A DNA stretch of 64,000 bases, taken from assembly GCF_900157305.1 (NCBI RefSeq), contig NZ_LS974202.1, positions 930,001 to 994,000 of the forward strand, written 5' to 3'. Made by a program: the position numbers and the translations under genes. Positions within the stretch are counted from its first letter, which is position 1. Each line of letters opens with the position of its first letter. The DNA is from Mesotoga infera. Lineage in GTDB: Bacteria > Thermotogota > Thermotogae > Petrotogales > Kosmotogaceae. The notes below the pieces were generated by a model. That model saw nothing but the letters and a program-made list of their open reading frames with translations. It searched no databases and was not told where the DNA came from. Below, piece by piece: positions 1-8,680 of the stretch.

Positions 1-253
1 AGATCTCAATGAGTTTTTGCGATACTGTCCGTGCATCCGACTCGCTCTCTATGTTGCTCTCGATGGCGATGCAACGTTGGTCTTCTCCCCTGCCTTTTAA
101 TAGACGTTGTTTTATAGTTGCCAGTTTTTCCGAGTTTTTATCTATCAGGGCGAGCGAAGCGCCTTCACTCCAGAAGGCTTCGGCGGCCGAGCTTCCTATC
201 CTTCCGGCGCCTCCGAAAATCACCGCAACTTTATTTTCAAGTCTCTTTCCCAT
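1..253 (-). CDS. SDR-family oxidoreductase, N-terminal part (cut by window edge)
   Basis: The visible ~84 residues start with a beta strand and a glycine-rich GGAGRIG turn (residues about 13-19), the NAD(P)-binding motif of short-chain dehydrogenases, followed by an acidic residue after the second strand (LALID). The ATG at 253 lies 2 nt after the stop of the nucleoside phosphorylase gene, so it is the last visible gene of the importer operon. The catalytic Ser-Tyr-Lys region lies outside the window, so substrate and activity cannot be judged. Its place suggests a role in oxidising or reducing the sugar that the operon imports; this is inference. Confidence 0.8.
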   Translation of the reverse strand, partial: MGKRLENKVAVIFGGAGRIGSSAAEAFWSEGASLALIDKNSEKLATIKQRLLKGRGEDQRCIAIESNIESESDARTVSQKLIEI

Positions 254-255
254 TA

Positions 256-1080
256 TTATATTCTCCCCCTATCTTCGATCGGTGGAATCAGGAAATTCTT
301 TCCGGCTTGTTCAGAAAGTCTTTCCCATCTCTTGAATAGAAGCGCTGCTTCGCACGCGCATCTGATAGCCGGGTCGTTAGATGGCGGATATTCAGGCCTC
401 AAACCTTTGGTTATGTTTGAGCCGGCGGTGCAGATCGCTCCGGCTGAGATTCCCAGGAGCGACGACAGTACAAACAGTGTAGCGGCCTCCATATCCAATT
501 GAAGCGCTCCGGCTGATTTCCAGAGGTCCATCTGGCCGTTTATAGTAGAAGGAAAGTCCTTCCCAATCAATCCAGGCTTCGTCGCGTAAAAGGAATCGAC
601 CGAAAGGCCCAGACCGACGTGAAATGTGGTCCCTTCTCTGTCGCAAGCGCATATCAGTGCCTGAAGCACTCTATAATCGGCGATCGATGGAAAATTCTCC
701 GGCACGAACAGATTTGCAGTTCCCGAGTACTTTATGCAACCTGAAAGAACAATTAAATCGCCGGGCGAGATTTTTTCTGAAAGACCGCCGGACGTTCCGA
801 TTCTTATAATAGTATTCACGCCGTGTTTGTGAAGCTCAACCACTGCTATCTCCGTCGATGGACCTCCCATGCCACTCGAACAGGCCGCTATTGGGAGTCC
901 CCTGTACTCACCAACTATGGTCAAGTAATCCCTGTTGTTCCCAACCTCTTTAACGTTATCCAGAAAACGTCCTATCTCATATACCCTTGCGGGATCGCCC
1001 GGTAGGAGCAGGACGTCCGGCAATTTGTCTACGGAGAGCTTGAGATGGTCCTTGGATATATTTATATTTATGCTTTCCAC
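256..1080 (-). CDS. nucleoside phosphorylase (uridine phosphorylase-like)
   Basis: A 274-residue member of the PNP/UDP phosphorylase family, which splits nucleosides with phosphate into base and (deoxy)ribose-1-phosphate in the cytoplasm. Visible motifs are the phosphate loop LLPGDPAR (about 25-32), the signature CSSGMGGPS (about 67-75), RIGTSGGL (about 93-100) and the ribose-binding stretch DMEAAT (about 195-200). Length fits the family. The start is GTG at 1080 preceded by GGGGTGAG. It follows the inner-membrane permease gene by 4 nt and is co-transcribed with the CUT1 importer, so the importer may carry nucleosides or nucleoside-like sugars. The exact base specificity cannot be told from sequence. 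Confidence 0.85.
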   Translation of the reverse strand: MESININISKDHLKLSVDKLPDVLLLPGDPARVYEIGRFLDNVKEVGNNRDYLTIVGEYRGLPIAACSSGMGGPSTEIAVVELHKHGVNTIIRIGTSGGLSEKISPGDLIVLSGCIKYSGTANLFVPENFPSIADYRVLQALICACDREGTTFHVGLGLSVDSFYATKPGLIGKDFPSTINGQMDLWKSAGALQLDMEAATLFVLSSLLGISAGAICTAGSNITKGLRPEYPPSNDPAIRCACEAALLFKRWERLSEQAGKNFLIPPIEDRGRI

Positions 1081-1084
1081 ACGC

Positions 1085-1927
1085 TCACCCCTTCAATCCA
1101 GTTCCGCTTATTCCGCGAACGAAGTATTTTTGGAGAAACAAAAATAGAATCACAGGCGGCAGACTACCGGCGATCGCAGAGCTGAAAAGATTGGCCCAGC
1201 TCGTACTTTCGGTAGATCTGTGAGAAGCAATGGCCACCTGCACAACTTCAAACCTGCTGGAATGAGTCGCAACAAGCGGCCAGAAAAGGGAGTTCCACTG
1301 GAACATGAAGACCATGACGACAACCGTAACTATCGCGGGCATACTCAGGGGCAGCAAAATCCTCCAGTAGATCCTGAACCAGGAAGCGCCATCGATTCGG
1401 GCCGCTTCCATGATTTCCGAAGGCACTTCCGAGAAGAACTGCCTGAAGAGGAATATCGCCAGCCCGTTCGCCACGCCCGGAAGTATGAGAGCCCAATAAG
1501 TATTGTCTATTTTTAGCTGTTTCACAAGAATATAAAGCGGAATCACGATCGATTCGAACGGAACCATGAAGGTTATCAACACTATGGCAAAGACCAGGTT
1601 CTTTCCTCTGAAACTGAATTTCGCCAGTGAAAATCCAGCCATCGATGAAACGAAGACCGTGAGAAGTATCGTAACTAGCGAAACGAAAAGGCTGTTGGCG
1701 ATTGCCCTGCCAAAGTTGAGCTTCGAAAAGATGTGTACGAAATTCTCCAGCGTCGGTTTCGAGGGTATGAAAGTCCTCCAGGTAAGGGGATTGGCGTACT
1801 GGTAAAGCGATCCGGCCGGCCTTAAGGCCGAGGCTACTATCCATACCAGCGGCACTATGAAGAAAAGACTGATGATCGCCAGCACTATGAAAAGCGATGT
1901 TGTTTTCCAGACTCTGCCACTTTTCAT
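1085..1927 (-). CDS. carbohydrate ABC transporter permease (MalG type)
   Basis: About 280 residues with an N-terminal membrane segment (SLFIVLAIISLFFIVPLVW), further hydrophobic helices and the EAA loop (EIMEAARIDGASWFRIYWRI), the contact site for the ATPase subunit in CUT1 importers. An upstream in-frame TTG at 1948 exists, but the ATG at 1927 has a good GAGGCGAG ribosome site, so I chose it; the site overlaps the stop of the MalF-like gene. It pairs with the preceding permease and binding protein. No ATPase gene is visible in this cluster; a shared MsmK/UgpC-type ATPase elsewhere is usual for such systems. Confidence 0.9.
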   Translation of the reverse strand: MKSGRVWKTTSLFIVLAIISLFFIVPLVWIVASALRPAGSLYQYANPLTWRTFIPSKPTLENFVHIFSKLNFGRAIANSLFVSLVTILLTVFVSSMAGFSLAKFSFRGKNLVFAIVLITFMVPFESIVIPLYILVKQLKIDNTYWALILPGVANGLAIFLFRQFFSEVPSEIMEAARIDGASWFRIYWRILLPLSMPAIVTVVVMVFMFQWNSLFWPLVATHSSRFEVVQVAIASHRSTESTSWANLFSSAIAGSLPPVILFLFLQKYFVRGISGTGLKG

Positions 1928-1937
1928 AAATCTCGCC

Positions 1938-2804
1938 TCAATACTCAAAATTCGCCTTCGTCAGCTTCAATTCGAAGAAGCTGAAGACGAGAATGATCGC
2001 AAGAAGTATCGACGTAATGGCCGATGCCCTGCCCATATCGGCATTCACGAAGGCGCTCTTGTACGATTCGTACATGAGCAGGTTGGTCGAACCCATCGGT
2101 CCGCCTTTAGTTATTATATATACCGGAGCGAAACTGAGAAAATTGAAGGCCGTGTTGGCTACCAGAACGAAAGACATAGTTCGTGTCAAGAGCGGCAGGG
2201 TTATCTTCAGAGTCTTCTGGAGGGTCGATGCGCCGTCCATTTCGGCCGCCTCGTAGAGACTTTCCGGAATGTTCTGCAGGCCGGCCAGGAAGTACATCAT
2301 CCAGTATCCCGAACTTCTCCAAACGTTCAGCATTATCAATCCCCACAACGCCTGATTGGGCGAGGCGAAAAAAGGCTGTGGCTTAAGACCTAGCGAAGTT
2401 AAAAAACTGTTCGCCAGTCCGTAGTAAGGGTCGAGCACGATTGACCAGATAACCGCGACCACCGCGTACGAGATCGCCGTGGGCAGAAAAAAGACCGTTC
2501 GAAAAAACTTTGTGAAGAAATGCGACCCGTTGAGCAACAAGGCCATGAGCAAGGAACTCAAGACTATCAGCGGGTTGACTATCGCCGAATAAAGGAGAGT
2601 TACCCAGAAGGAATTCCAGAAAACGGGATCGTACTTGAACAGATAGGAGTAATTTTCAAATCCCACAAAAGACTTTGTTCCTCTGAAACTGGTCGTTGTC
2701 AGACTCTCGATAAAAGAGACGCCTATCGGCCAGATCTTGAACAACAAAAGAAATACCAGCGCGGGTAATATAAAAAACCATGCAACTCTGCCACTTCTGA
2801 ACAC
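1938..2804 (-). CDS. carbohydrate ABC transporter permease (MalF type)
   Basis: A 288-residue inner-membrane protein with about six hydrophobic segments and the EAA motif SLYEAAEMDGASTLQKTLKI near residue 190, typical of the MalF/UgpA half of CUT1 sugar importers. The start is GTG at 2804; the frame is open back to the stop of the binding-protein gene and no better start with a ribosome site is seen. It lies between the solute-binding protein and the MalG-type permease in one operon under the GntR regulator. Confidence 0.88.
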   Translation of the reverse strand: MFRSGRVAWFFILPALVFLLLFKIWPIGVSFIESLTTTSFRGTKSFVGFENYSYLFKYDPVFWNSFWVTLLYSAIVNPLIVLSSLLMALLLNGSHFFTKFFRTVFFLPTAISYAVVAVIWSIVLDPYYGLANSFLTSLGLKPQPFFASPNQALWGLIMLNVWRSSGYWMMYFLAGLQNIPESLYEAAEMDGASTLQKTLKITLPLLTRTMSFVLVANTAFNFLSFAPVYIITKGGPMGSTNLLMYESYKSAFVNADMGRASAITSILLAIILVFSFFELKLTKANFEY

Positions 2805-2846
2805 TTCCGCACCATCCAGATTAAATTCAAATACGATCCCCTTCGA

Positions 2847-4094
2847 TCATTTGTACCTCTTCAGTTCTCTATCGATTCTAATTGCGGCATCGTCAAGGGT
2901 TTTCTTAGGATCGGCCCCATAGTGAATAGAGTTGAAAGCCTCTCTGAGCATCAATTCGTATTGCGAGTAACCGGGCGTTACCGGCCTGGCCACGGCGGTG
3001 TGTTCCATCTCATACAGGAAGGTCTGCCACATCGGATTTTCGAAGACCTCGGGCAGGGCCTCATAGACATCGTACCTAGCCGGAGCGATGCCGTTCAGCA
3101 AGTGCCAGGTTATTACGGCTTCTTTCCCGGTAATGAACTTGGTGAACTTCAGAGCTTCGTCGAGCTTCTTGGTTTTCGAGTTTATTCCCACATGCCAGCT
3201 TCCGGTGGGAGTGACGATCGCTCCTCCTTCGAAATAAGGGAAGGGTGTCAGGCCGAATTCGACCGAAGGATACTGGGACATCCTGCGTATATTCCATTCG
3301 TTGCCCAGCATCATGGCCGCCTTGCCGGTACCGAAATACTCCCTGGCGATGGCTGAATCGGAAACGCCCTGGGGACTTATCTTCCACTCGTTGAAGAGTT
3401 TCCAGTAGAAAGTTGTGCCTTCTATGAACTCCTTGGAGTTGATATATCCCTGCGAGACGAACCCGTCGCTGGAGAGTACTTGAGCTCCAAGCGATTGTAC
3501 GATCGGGAATATAAGATAGGGTCTGTCTATCTGCTCGATCACCAGGCCCCAAATGTCAGTTATACCATCGTTGTTCGTGTCTTTGGTGAGAGCTTTAGCA
3601 ATTTCGACAACCTCATCCCATGTCAATCTCTCGTCGATCCTTTCGGGTGGAAAGGGTATTCCGTACTCCTTGAAAATGGCCTTGTTGTAAAAAATCCCGG
3701 CCGAAGATGTGCCGTATGGTACCGAATAAAACTTGCCGTTGTAGCTCCCCTCTTCGATCGATGAGCTAAACCAGTCATCCATCTCTTCATCCGTGAAATA
3801 ATCGTCCAGGGCCAGTAAATAGCCTCTAGCCGCGTAAGACGCGGTGTTAGGACCGTCAACGATATAAACGTCCGGCGTCCCATCGCCCGCGGCGAGTCTC
3901 ACTTCGAGAGTCTGGAAAAGCTGCCCGAACGGAACAAGTTGAATGTCCACTTCGATAGTGGGGTTCTCGTCCTTGAAAGCTTTCACCAGCTGCATGACCT
4001 GATCCTGTGGCCAGCCCATCCACAAAACCTCGATGGTCGTTGCAGAGAGAAAAATCCCGATCAACAGTACCAGCAGTACAAAAAGCCTTCTCAA
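2847..4094 (-). CDS. extracellular sugar-binding protein of ABC importer
   Basis: About 415 residues. It opens with a signal peptide (RRLFVLLVLLIGIFLSATT) without a lipobox, followed by a family-1 type solute-binding fold (TIEVLWMGWPQDQ, then AGDGTPDVYIVD and a hinge region GSWHVGIN). It would capture the sugar outside the membrane and deliver it to the two permeases. An in-frame GTG lies at 4103, but TTG at 4094 is spaced 7 nt from GGAGGT and is preferred. The ligand is unknown; association with a nucleoside phosphorylase makes nucleosides or ribosides possible. Confidence 0.88.
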   Translation of the reverse strand: MRRLFVLLVLLIGIFLSATTIEVLWMGWPQDQVMQLVKAFKDENPTIEVDIQLVPFGQLFQTLEVRLAAGDGTPDVYIVDGPNTASYAARGYLLALDDYFTDEEMDDWFSSSIEEGSYNGKFYSVPYGTSSAGIFYNKAIFKEYGIPFPPERIDERLTWDEVVEIAKALTKDTNNDGITDIWGLVIEQIDRPYLIFPIVQSLGAQVLSSDGFVSQGYINSKEFIEGTTFYWKLFNEWKISPQGVSDSAIAREYFGTGKAAMMLGNEWNIRRMSQYPSVEFGLTPFPYFEGGAIVTPTGSWHVGINSKTKKLDEALKFTKFITGKEAVITWHLLNGIAPARYDVYEALPEVFENPMWQTFLYEMEHTAVARPVTPGYSQYELMLREAFNSIHYGADPKKTLDDAAIRIDRELKRYK

Positions 4095-4121
4095 CGCACT
4101 CACCTCCTTGGTAATGGTATC

Positions 4122-4862
4122 TTAGCGCCTTCTGATCAACTTGAAAGTGAACTTACCGACAGGGAAATAACTTTTGGAGTACAGGACCCTTCTGTTCTGC
4201 GAATCGTAATGTATCTGCTCCAGCAGCAGAACCGGCGTTCCGGTCTCTACGGAGAGCTTTCCGGTCAACTCCTCTCCAGCGGTCATAGGTATCAGATCGC
4301 ACTCGGCGTACCTTATATCCACTCCGTAGTGATCCCTCAAACCGTCGAAGATGGAGTTGTGAATCCTGTCCGGATCGATGTTCCCGGCGATCGAACGGGA
4401 AATGAAATCTACGCAGAGCGCTACCGGCACTTCTGAGGCGTACTTGATCGTCTCCATTATGAAGATCTTTTCACACGGTTCTGTATCGAGCTTCTGGCCT
4501 ATCTCACCCGGGCATTCCAGGAGCTCGAATCTGGTGATTTTACTTCCGGCCTTGAACCCCTGCGCCCTTATGAACTCAGTGATCCCGGCAAGTCGTTCAA
4601 TTCCTCCACGGATCAACGGATACCTGTCGGTCACGAAGTTGCCCACACCATGACGCTTCACCAGAAGGCCCTCTCTCTGGAGAAGACCGATCGCCTCTCT
4701 CAAGGAGTTTCTGCTCACCCCCAGCTCCATTGCGAGTTCCGGCTCGGAAGGAAGCTTCTCTCCCGGCTTGAAGGCTCCGTTAACTATCCTGGTCTTGAGT
4801 TCGTTTTGAATAACGCTTATCAAAGAGCTGTGACCGCGGTTCTCTACGGGAATGTGAGACAT
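4122..4862 (-). CDS. GntR-family regulator (HutC/UTRA type)
   Basis: About 246 residues: an N-terminal winged helix-turn-helix (FKPGEKLPSEPELAMELGVS with SRNSLREAI, about residues 30-65) followed by a UTRA effector domain (about 85-245) that usually senses a sugar or amino-sugar phosphate. It is the first gene of the importer operon, 27 nt before the binding protein, so it probably represses its own operon until the imported compound or a product binds it. ATG at 4862 follows GGGAGGG by 6 nt; the in-frame TTG at 4868 has no proper spacing. A near-perfect inverted repeat at 4884-4899 just upstream is a likely operator. Confidence 0.9.
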   Translation of the reverse strand: MSHIPVENRGHSSLISVIQNELKTRIVNGAFKPGEKLPSEPELAMELGVSRNSLREAIGLLQREGLLVKRHGVGNFVTDRYPLIRGGIERLAGITEFIRAQGFKAGSKITRFELLECPGEIGQKLDTEPCEKIFIMETIKYASEVPVALCVDFISRSIAGNIDPDRIHNSIFDGLRDHYGVDIRYAECDLIPMTAGEELTGKLSVETGTPVLLLEQIHYDSQNRRVLYSKSYFPVGKFTFKLIRRR

Positions 4863-4883
4863 ATGCAACCCTCCCGATCAAGA

Positions 4884-4899
4884 TGTAGGATGTCCTACA
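4884..4899. promoter_or_regulatory. probable GntR operator
   Basis: TGTAGGA-TG-TCCTACA is a 7-bp inverted repeat with a 2-nt centre, 22 nt upstream of the GntR start codon and within the divergent intergenic region. Its position suits autorepression, and size and symmetry fit operators of GntR-family dimers. Assignment is from position and symmetry only. Confidence 0.6.
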
Positions 4900-4987
4900 A
4901 CAATACTATATCAGAATTCTCTGGACTCTTGCATATTTTTCGTGATGTCGAATGGAAAATTATATACATAATCACCCGTACGGAGTG

Positions 4988-4993
4988 TATAAT
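4988..4993 (+). promoter_or_regulatory. possible -10 box for the small ORF / MFS unit
   Basis: A perfect TATAAT lies 31 nt before the ATG of the 32-codon ORF. The -35 region at the expected distance (TACATA) is poor, so this is a weak promoter prediction. Confidence 0.35.
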
Positions 4994-5023
4994 TTCTCTC
5001 GGATAAAGAGGAGGTGGCATCTC

Positions 5024-5122
5024 ATGCTGGATATTATCCAGGCTCACAGAAGAGCGATCCTCGGCGGAATTGCCGATTCCGTGGGTGAATGCTACCTCGT
5101 CAGGCTCGGTACCGGAGCTTAA
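5024..5122 (+). CDS. 32-residue ORF, possible leader peptide
   Basis: ATG at 5024 is placed 8 nt after a strong GAGGAGGT ribosome site and opens a 32-codon frame (MLDIIQAHRR ... LGTGA) ending with TAA at 5120-5122. A strong intrinsic terminator follows 25 nt later, and the MFS transporter starts 19 nt after that. The peptide resembles no family I know. The arrangement (promoter-like -10, small ORF, terminator, transporter) is that of a leader peptide with an attenuator; it could equally be an independent small protein. It is too short for ordinary gene finders. Confidence 0.5.
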   Translation: MLDIIQAHRRAILGGIADSVGECYLVRLGTGA

Positions 5123-5146
5123 ACCGCCTCAAAGCATCAGTATACA

Positions 5147-5175
5147 AGGCCGTGACGGGAGTCACGGCCTTTTTA
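5147..5175 (+). terminator. intrinsic terminator between small ORF and MFS gene
   Basis: The stem AGGCCGTGAC / GTCACGGCCT with a GGGA loop is followed by TTTTT. It ends 19 nt before the MFS start codon, so transcripts from upstream would have to read through it to express the transporter. Confidence 0.85.
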
Positions 5176-5193
5176 TTTTAGGAGAGGTTTTGA

Positions 5194-6389
5194 ATGGATA
5201 AACTGGCTGTTGGAATGGAAAAAAATATACGCAGGAACTACGTATTCTCTTTCTTAATGAACCTCAGGCTGTCTGGCGGCCTGTGGATGATCTATATGGC
5301 CTTCAAGGGAATGAGCCTGACGCAGATCGGATTATTGGAGGGCATATTCCACGTCACTTCGCTGGCTATGGAGGTACCTACCGGTTCGATCGCGGATCTT
5401 TTCGGAAGAAAACTGAGCCGTGCCCTGGGACGTTGCATGTCTCTTGCAAGCATTCTGATTTTGATAGCCTCCAGCGATTTCACTCATTTTCTTTTTTTCA
5501 TGGTGTTTTCTGCCCTTTCATACAATCTAGAATCCGGTTCGGGAGAGGCTCTAGTCTACGATTCACTGAAATATCTCGGAAAGAGCGAAGAGTTTATGCG
5601 AATTGCAGGAAAACAGGAGGCCATCTTTCAGTGTTCATCGATCGTGGCCTTCCTCGTCGGAGGTCTCCTCGGAACTCTCGATTATCACCTTGCCTTCTGG
5701 GTGTCGGCGGCGATAATAACCTTCACCATCGGCTACTCTTTGCTTTTCGTTGAACCGCCGATAGACTCGGATTCGACCGGATTTTCGCCAAAGCGTAGCC
5801 TGAAGGGTTTTGCAAGGCAGATTGCGGATAGCTTCGGCGTGATCGCGAAGACCAGAAAGGTGGCCTTCCTGATTCTCTTTACGCAAACCATGCTGGCCTT
5901 TTGCACCTGTATTTTCTTCTATATGCAGAACTTCTGGAAGGGCGAGGGAATGAGTGAATTCCAGATCGGGGTGTTGCTCGCTATCGGCTCTCTTGCAGCG
6001 GGAGTGACGGCCTCAAAGGTTCACAAACTCCAGACGCTGCTCAGAGAGAAGAGGATGCTCATCGTTTTGCCGTTGGCGGCAGTGATTTCTATATGGGCGC
6101 TCGCCCTGGCCCCATTCAAGGCACCCTTTTCATTCTAATATCAATGTTTGAAGCCATGCTCTTTGTGACCAGCAGCGATTACATAAACAGACTCATTCCA
6201 TCGCAGTACAGAGCGACGATCATCTCGTTTTCCAGCATGGTTTTCAGCGTAGTCATGATAGTCATTTTCTCGTCGTTCGGAAAGATGGCCGACACCTTTT
6301 CTTTCGGCATCGCCTTCATTTCGCTTGCGGCTGTCGGGTCGTTTCTTTACGGGCTGAACATGCGGGTTCTGGCAAAGCTCGAAATGTGA
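5194..6389 (+). pseudogene. MFS transporter, interrupted by a frameshift
   Basis: The first frame (5194-6138, 314 residues) holds about nine membrane segments and the major-facilitator loop TGSIADLFGRKLSRALGR (about 69-86). It ends at a TAA just after APFKAPFSF. The second frame (about 6093-6389) continues without loss of homology-like character: GTLFILISMFEAMLF, then further helices and the final ALGSF-like helix. Joining them near 6115-6125 (GCCCCATTCAAGGCACCC) needs a -1 shift, i.e. one missing base near a run of C. Whole length would be about 398 residues, usual for a 12-helix drug/solute exporter. It may be a recent mutation, a sequencing error or, less likely, programmed frameshifting. 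Ribosome site AGGAGAGG lies 6 nt before ATG. Confidence 0.75.
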
Positions 6390-6413
6390 CCTTCACACTC
6401 GACCGTTCATGGC

Positions 6414-7496
6414 TCAACCCACCAGTTCTTTGTGAAGGAGTTCGAGCCTCTTGTTTATATCGGCGGCGGAGAGTTCAGTGACAAGTTCCTCTATATCTCC
6501 ATCCATTATATCCAGGAGGCGGTAACTGGTGAAATTGATCCGGTGGTCGGTCACTCTGTTCTGCGGGAAGTTGTAGGTCCGGATTTTTTCACTCCGCTCT
6601 CCGGTGCCGATCTGTGATCTTCTGGTCTGGGTTACTTCACTCTCGGCCTTCGAGCTGTACATGTCGTACAGTTTTGCCCTCAACAGCTCCATCGCCCGGG
6701 CCTTGTTCTGGTGTTGTGATCGTTCCTTCTGCACCGCCACCACTATTCCGGTGGGGATATGGACGATCCTGACGGCCGAGTCGGTCTTGTTTACGTGTTG
6801 CCCGCCGGCCCCCGAGGCCCTGTACGTGTCTATCCTGAGATCGGAAGGCTCTATCCTTACCTCTGTCTCGCTGACTTCGGGGAGTACCGCCACTGTGGCG
6901 GTCGAGGTGTGTATTCTCCCGCCGGATTCGGTTGTGGGCACTCTTTGCACCCTGTGAACGCCGCTCTCGTATTTGAGCTTGCTGTAAACGCTCCGACCCT
7001 TTATCTGGAAGATGATCTCTTTGAGGCCGCCGAGATCTGTTTCACTCACTTCTATAACTTCAGACTTCCAGTTGTTGCGCTCCGCGTAGCGGCTGTACAT
7101 TCTGAAGAGATCGGAGCCGAAAAGGGCCGCCTCTTCGCCGCCCGTTCCCGCCCTGATTTCTATTATTATGTTCCTGTCGTCGGCCAGATCAGGAACTAGA
7201 AGCGACTTGAGATTGCGCTCTTCTGTCGCGATCTTCACGTTCAATTCATCGATGGTTTTCTCTATCTCTTCGAGCTCTTCCTCTTCGCTGCTGTTCTTCA
7301 TTTCGCTCCAGTCGTCGAGTTCTCTCTTCATGATCTCTATCCTCCCGTGAAGCTCGATTATCTGGGAGAGCTCGGCATGTTTTTTGCCGTATTCCATAAG
7401 TCTTTCCGGATCGGAGGCGATTTCGGGCCTTGAAAGTTGGGCCTCGACCTCTTTGAATCTTTCCCGGAAGACTTCCATGATCTTTTCGAGATTCAT
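6414..7496 (-). CDS. prfA: peptide chain release factor 1
   Basis: A 360-residue class I release factor that ends translation at UAA and UAG. The GGQ motif (GAGGQHVNK, about residues 229-237), which triggers peptidyl-tRNA hydrolysis, and the RF1-type codon-recognition motif PTT in RVPTTES (PxT, instead of the SPF of RF2) are visible. An N-terminal coiled region precedes them. ATG at 7496 has GGAGGAG 6 nt upstream, and its first base overlaps the pilT stop (TGATG), so the two genes are translationally linked. The TTG at 7499 is a worse start. Confidence 0.97.
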   Translation of the reverse strand: MNLEKIMEVFRERFKEVEAQLSRPEIASDPERLMEYGKKHAELSQIIELHGRIEIMKRELDDWSEMKNSSEEEELEEIEKTIDELNVKIATEERNLKSLLVPDLADDRNIIIEIRAGTGGEEAALFGSDLFRMYSRYAERNNWKSEVIEVSETDLGGLKEIIFQIKGRSVYSKLKYESGVHRVQRVPTTESGGRIHTSTATVAVLPEVSETEVRIEPSDLRIDTYRASGAGGQHVNKTDSAVRIVHIPTGIVVAVQKERSQHQNKARAMELLRAKLYDMYSSKAESEVTQTRRSQIGTGERSEKIRTYNFPQNRVTDHRINFTSYRLLDIMDGDIEELVTELSAADINKRLELLHKELVG

Positions 7497-8545
7497 CAAA
7501 AACTCCTCCTGGCCATCGAACTGGCGTCCCTAGCGTAGGACAAAAGCTGATCTTTGTCTATTATCCCCTTCTTGAAGATCTCCACAAGGGCGTCGTCGAA
7601 CGTGACCATACCGAATTTCACTCCGGCCTGCATCATTGACTCTATCTGGTGGAATTTCTGTTCACGTATGAGATTCCTTATGGCCTGATTAACCACCATG
7701 ATCTCTATGACGGCGACTCTTCCCTTACCGTCGCGTCTTTTTAGAAGCCTCTGGTAAACGACGGCCATCAAGGTGTTGGCCAGCTGCATGGATATCTGGT
7801 TCTGCTGGTGGGGCGGAAAAACGCCGACGATTCTTTCGGGTGTCGTAGCCGCAGAATTGGTATGTATGGTGGAGAAGACCAGATGCCCCGTCTCGGCGGC
7901 GGTCATGGCCAGCTCCATGGTCTCGCTGTCTCGCATTTCTCCAACGAGAATCACGTCGGGGTCCTGCCTGAGAGCGTACTTCAGGCCGTTGTAAAAGGAT
8001 TGTGTGTCAGGTCCTAGCTCTCTCTGATGGATCAACGCGTTCTTTTGCTCGAAGACGTACTCGACCGGATCTTCTATGGTTATGAGGTGAACATGCCTGG
8101 TGCGATTTATATTCTCCAGCATGGCGGCCAGTGTCGTCGATTTACCGCTTCCGGTGGGACCGGCCACCAGAACCAGCCCTTTGTCAGGCTTGCAGAATTC
8201 CTTGAATAGCTCCGGGTATCCGAGATCGTCGAGCGTTCTTATCGTTTTGGGTATTAGCCTTAGCGCGAGTGCCGGCAGCTTGTTTGAATAGAAAAAATTG
8301 CCTCTCACCCGCGAAGAACCAAATCCGAAAGAGAAATCGATCTCTTTCTTTTCCGACTCTTCGAACTTTTCGTTGGTGAGACTCTGAAGCTCTGAGAGGA
8401 TCTTCCTCATCATTATATCGTCCGTAATAAAAATATCCTCGACCAGCTCGCCATCAACCCTATACATGACGTTTCCTCTACAGGTTATGTGAACATCGCT
8501 GGCGTTCATCTTTTCGCCCTTGCCGAGCAACTCTTCAATCAACAT
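7496..8545 (-). CDS. pilT: PilT-like type IV pilus retraction ATPase
   Basis: A 349-residue secretion ATPase of the GspE/PilT superfamily. It has the Walker A loop [10 protein letters not shown] (about 129-138), the Asp box and Walker B region ([10 protein letters not shown], about 200-209), His-box residues (STIHTN) and the C-terminal PilT region [14 protein letters not shown]. PilT hexamers power pilus disassembly at the cytoplasmic face of the membrane. The two-gene unit with prfA is odd functionally but compact. No other pilus genes are in the window. Start ATG at 8545, GGAGATGG upstream. Confidence 0.93.
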   Translation of the reverse strand: MLIEELLGKGEKMNASDVHITCRGNVMYRVDGELVEDIFITDDIMMRKILSELQSLTNEKFEESEKKEIDFSFGFGSSRVRGNFFYSNKLPALALRLIPKTIRTLDDLGYPELFKEFCKPDKGLVLVAGPTGSGKSTTLAAMLENINRTRHVHLITIEDPVEYVFEQKNALIHQRELGPDTQSFYNGLKYALRQDPDVILVGEMRDSETMELAMTAAETGHLVFSTIHTNSAATTPERIVGVFPPHQQNQISMQLANTLMAVVYQRLLKRRDGKGRVAVIEIMVVNQAIRNLIREQKFHQIESMMQAGVKFGMVTFDDALVEIFKKGIIDKDQLLSYARDASSMARRSF

Positions 8546-8680
8546 TCGATTCCATCTCCTTCTACCGGGGCTAGAGAAAATTTTATCACAAGAAATAATC
8601 CAACAACCGTGATAAGATGTAAGATTCTAATGTTGAGTTGACCGGTCCAAATTAGTCCACACTGACTGGAGGGAAGAACT

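Noticed and set aside
6414-7200. Plus-strand frames inside prfA (6604-6957, 6759-7199)
   Set aside because: They are shadows of a well-supported essential gene on the other strand.
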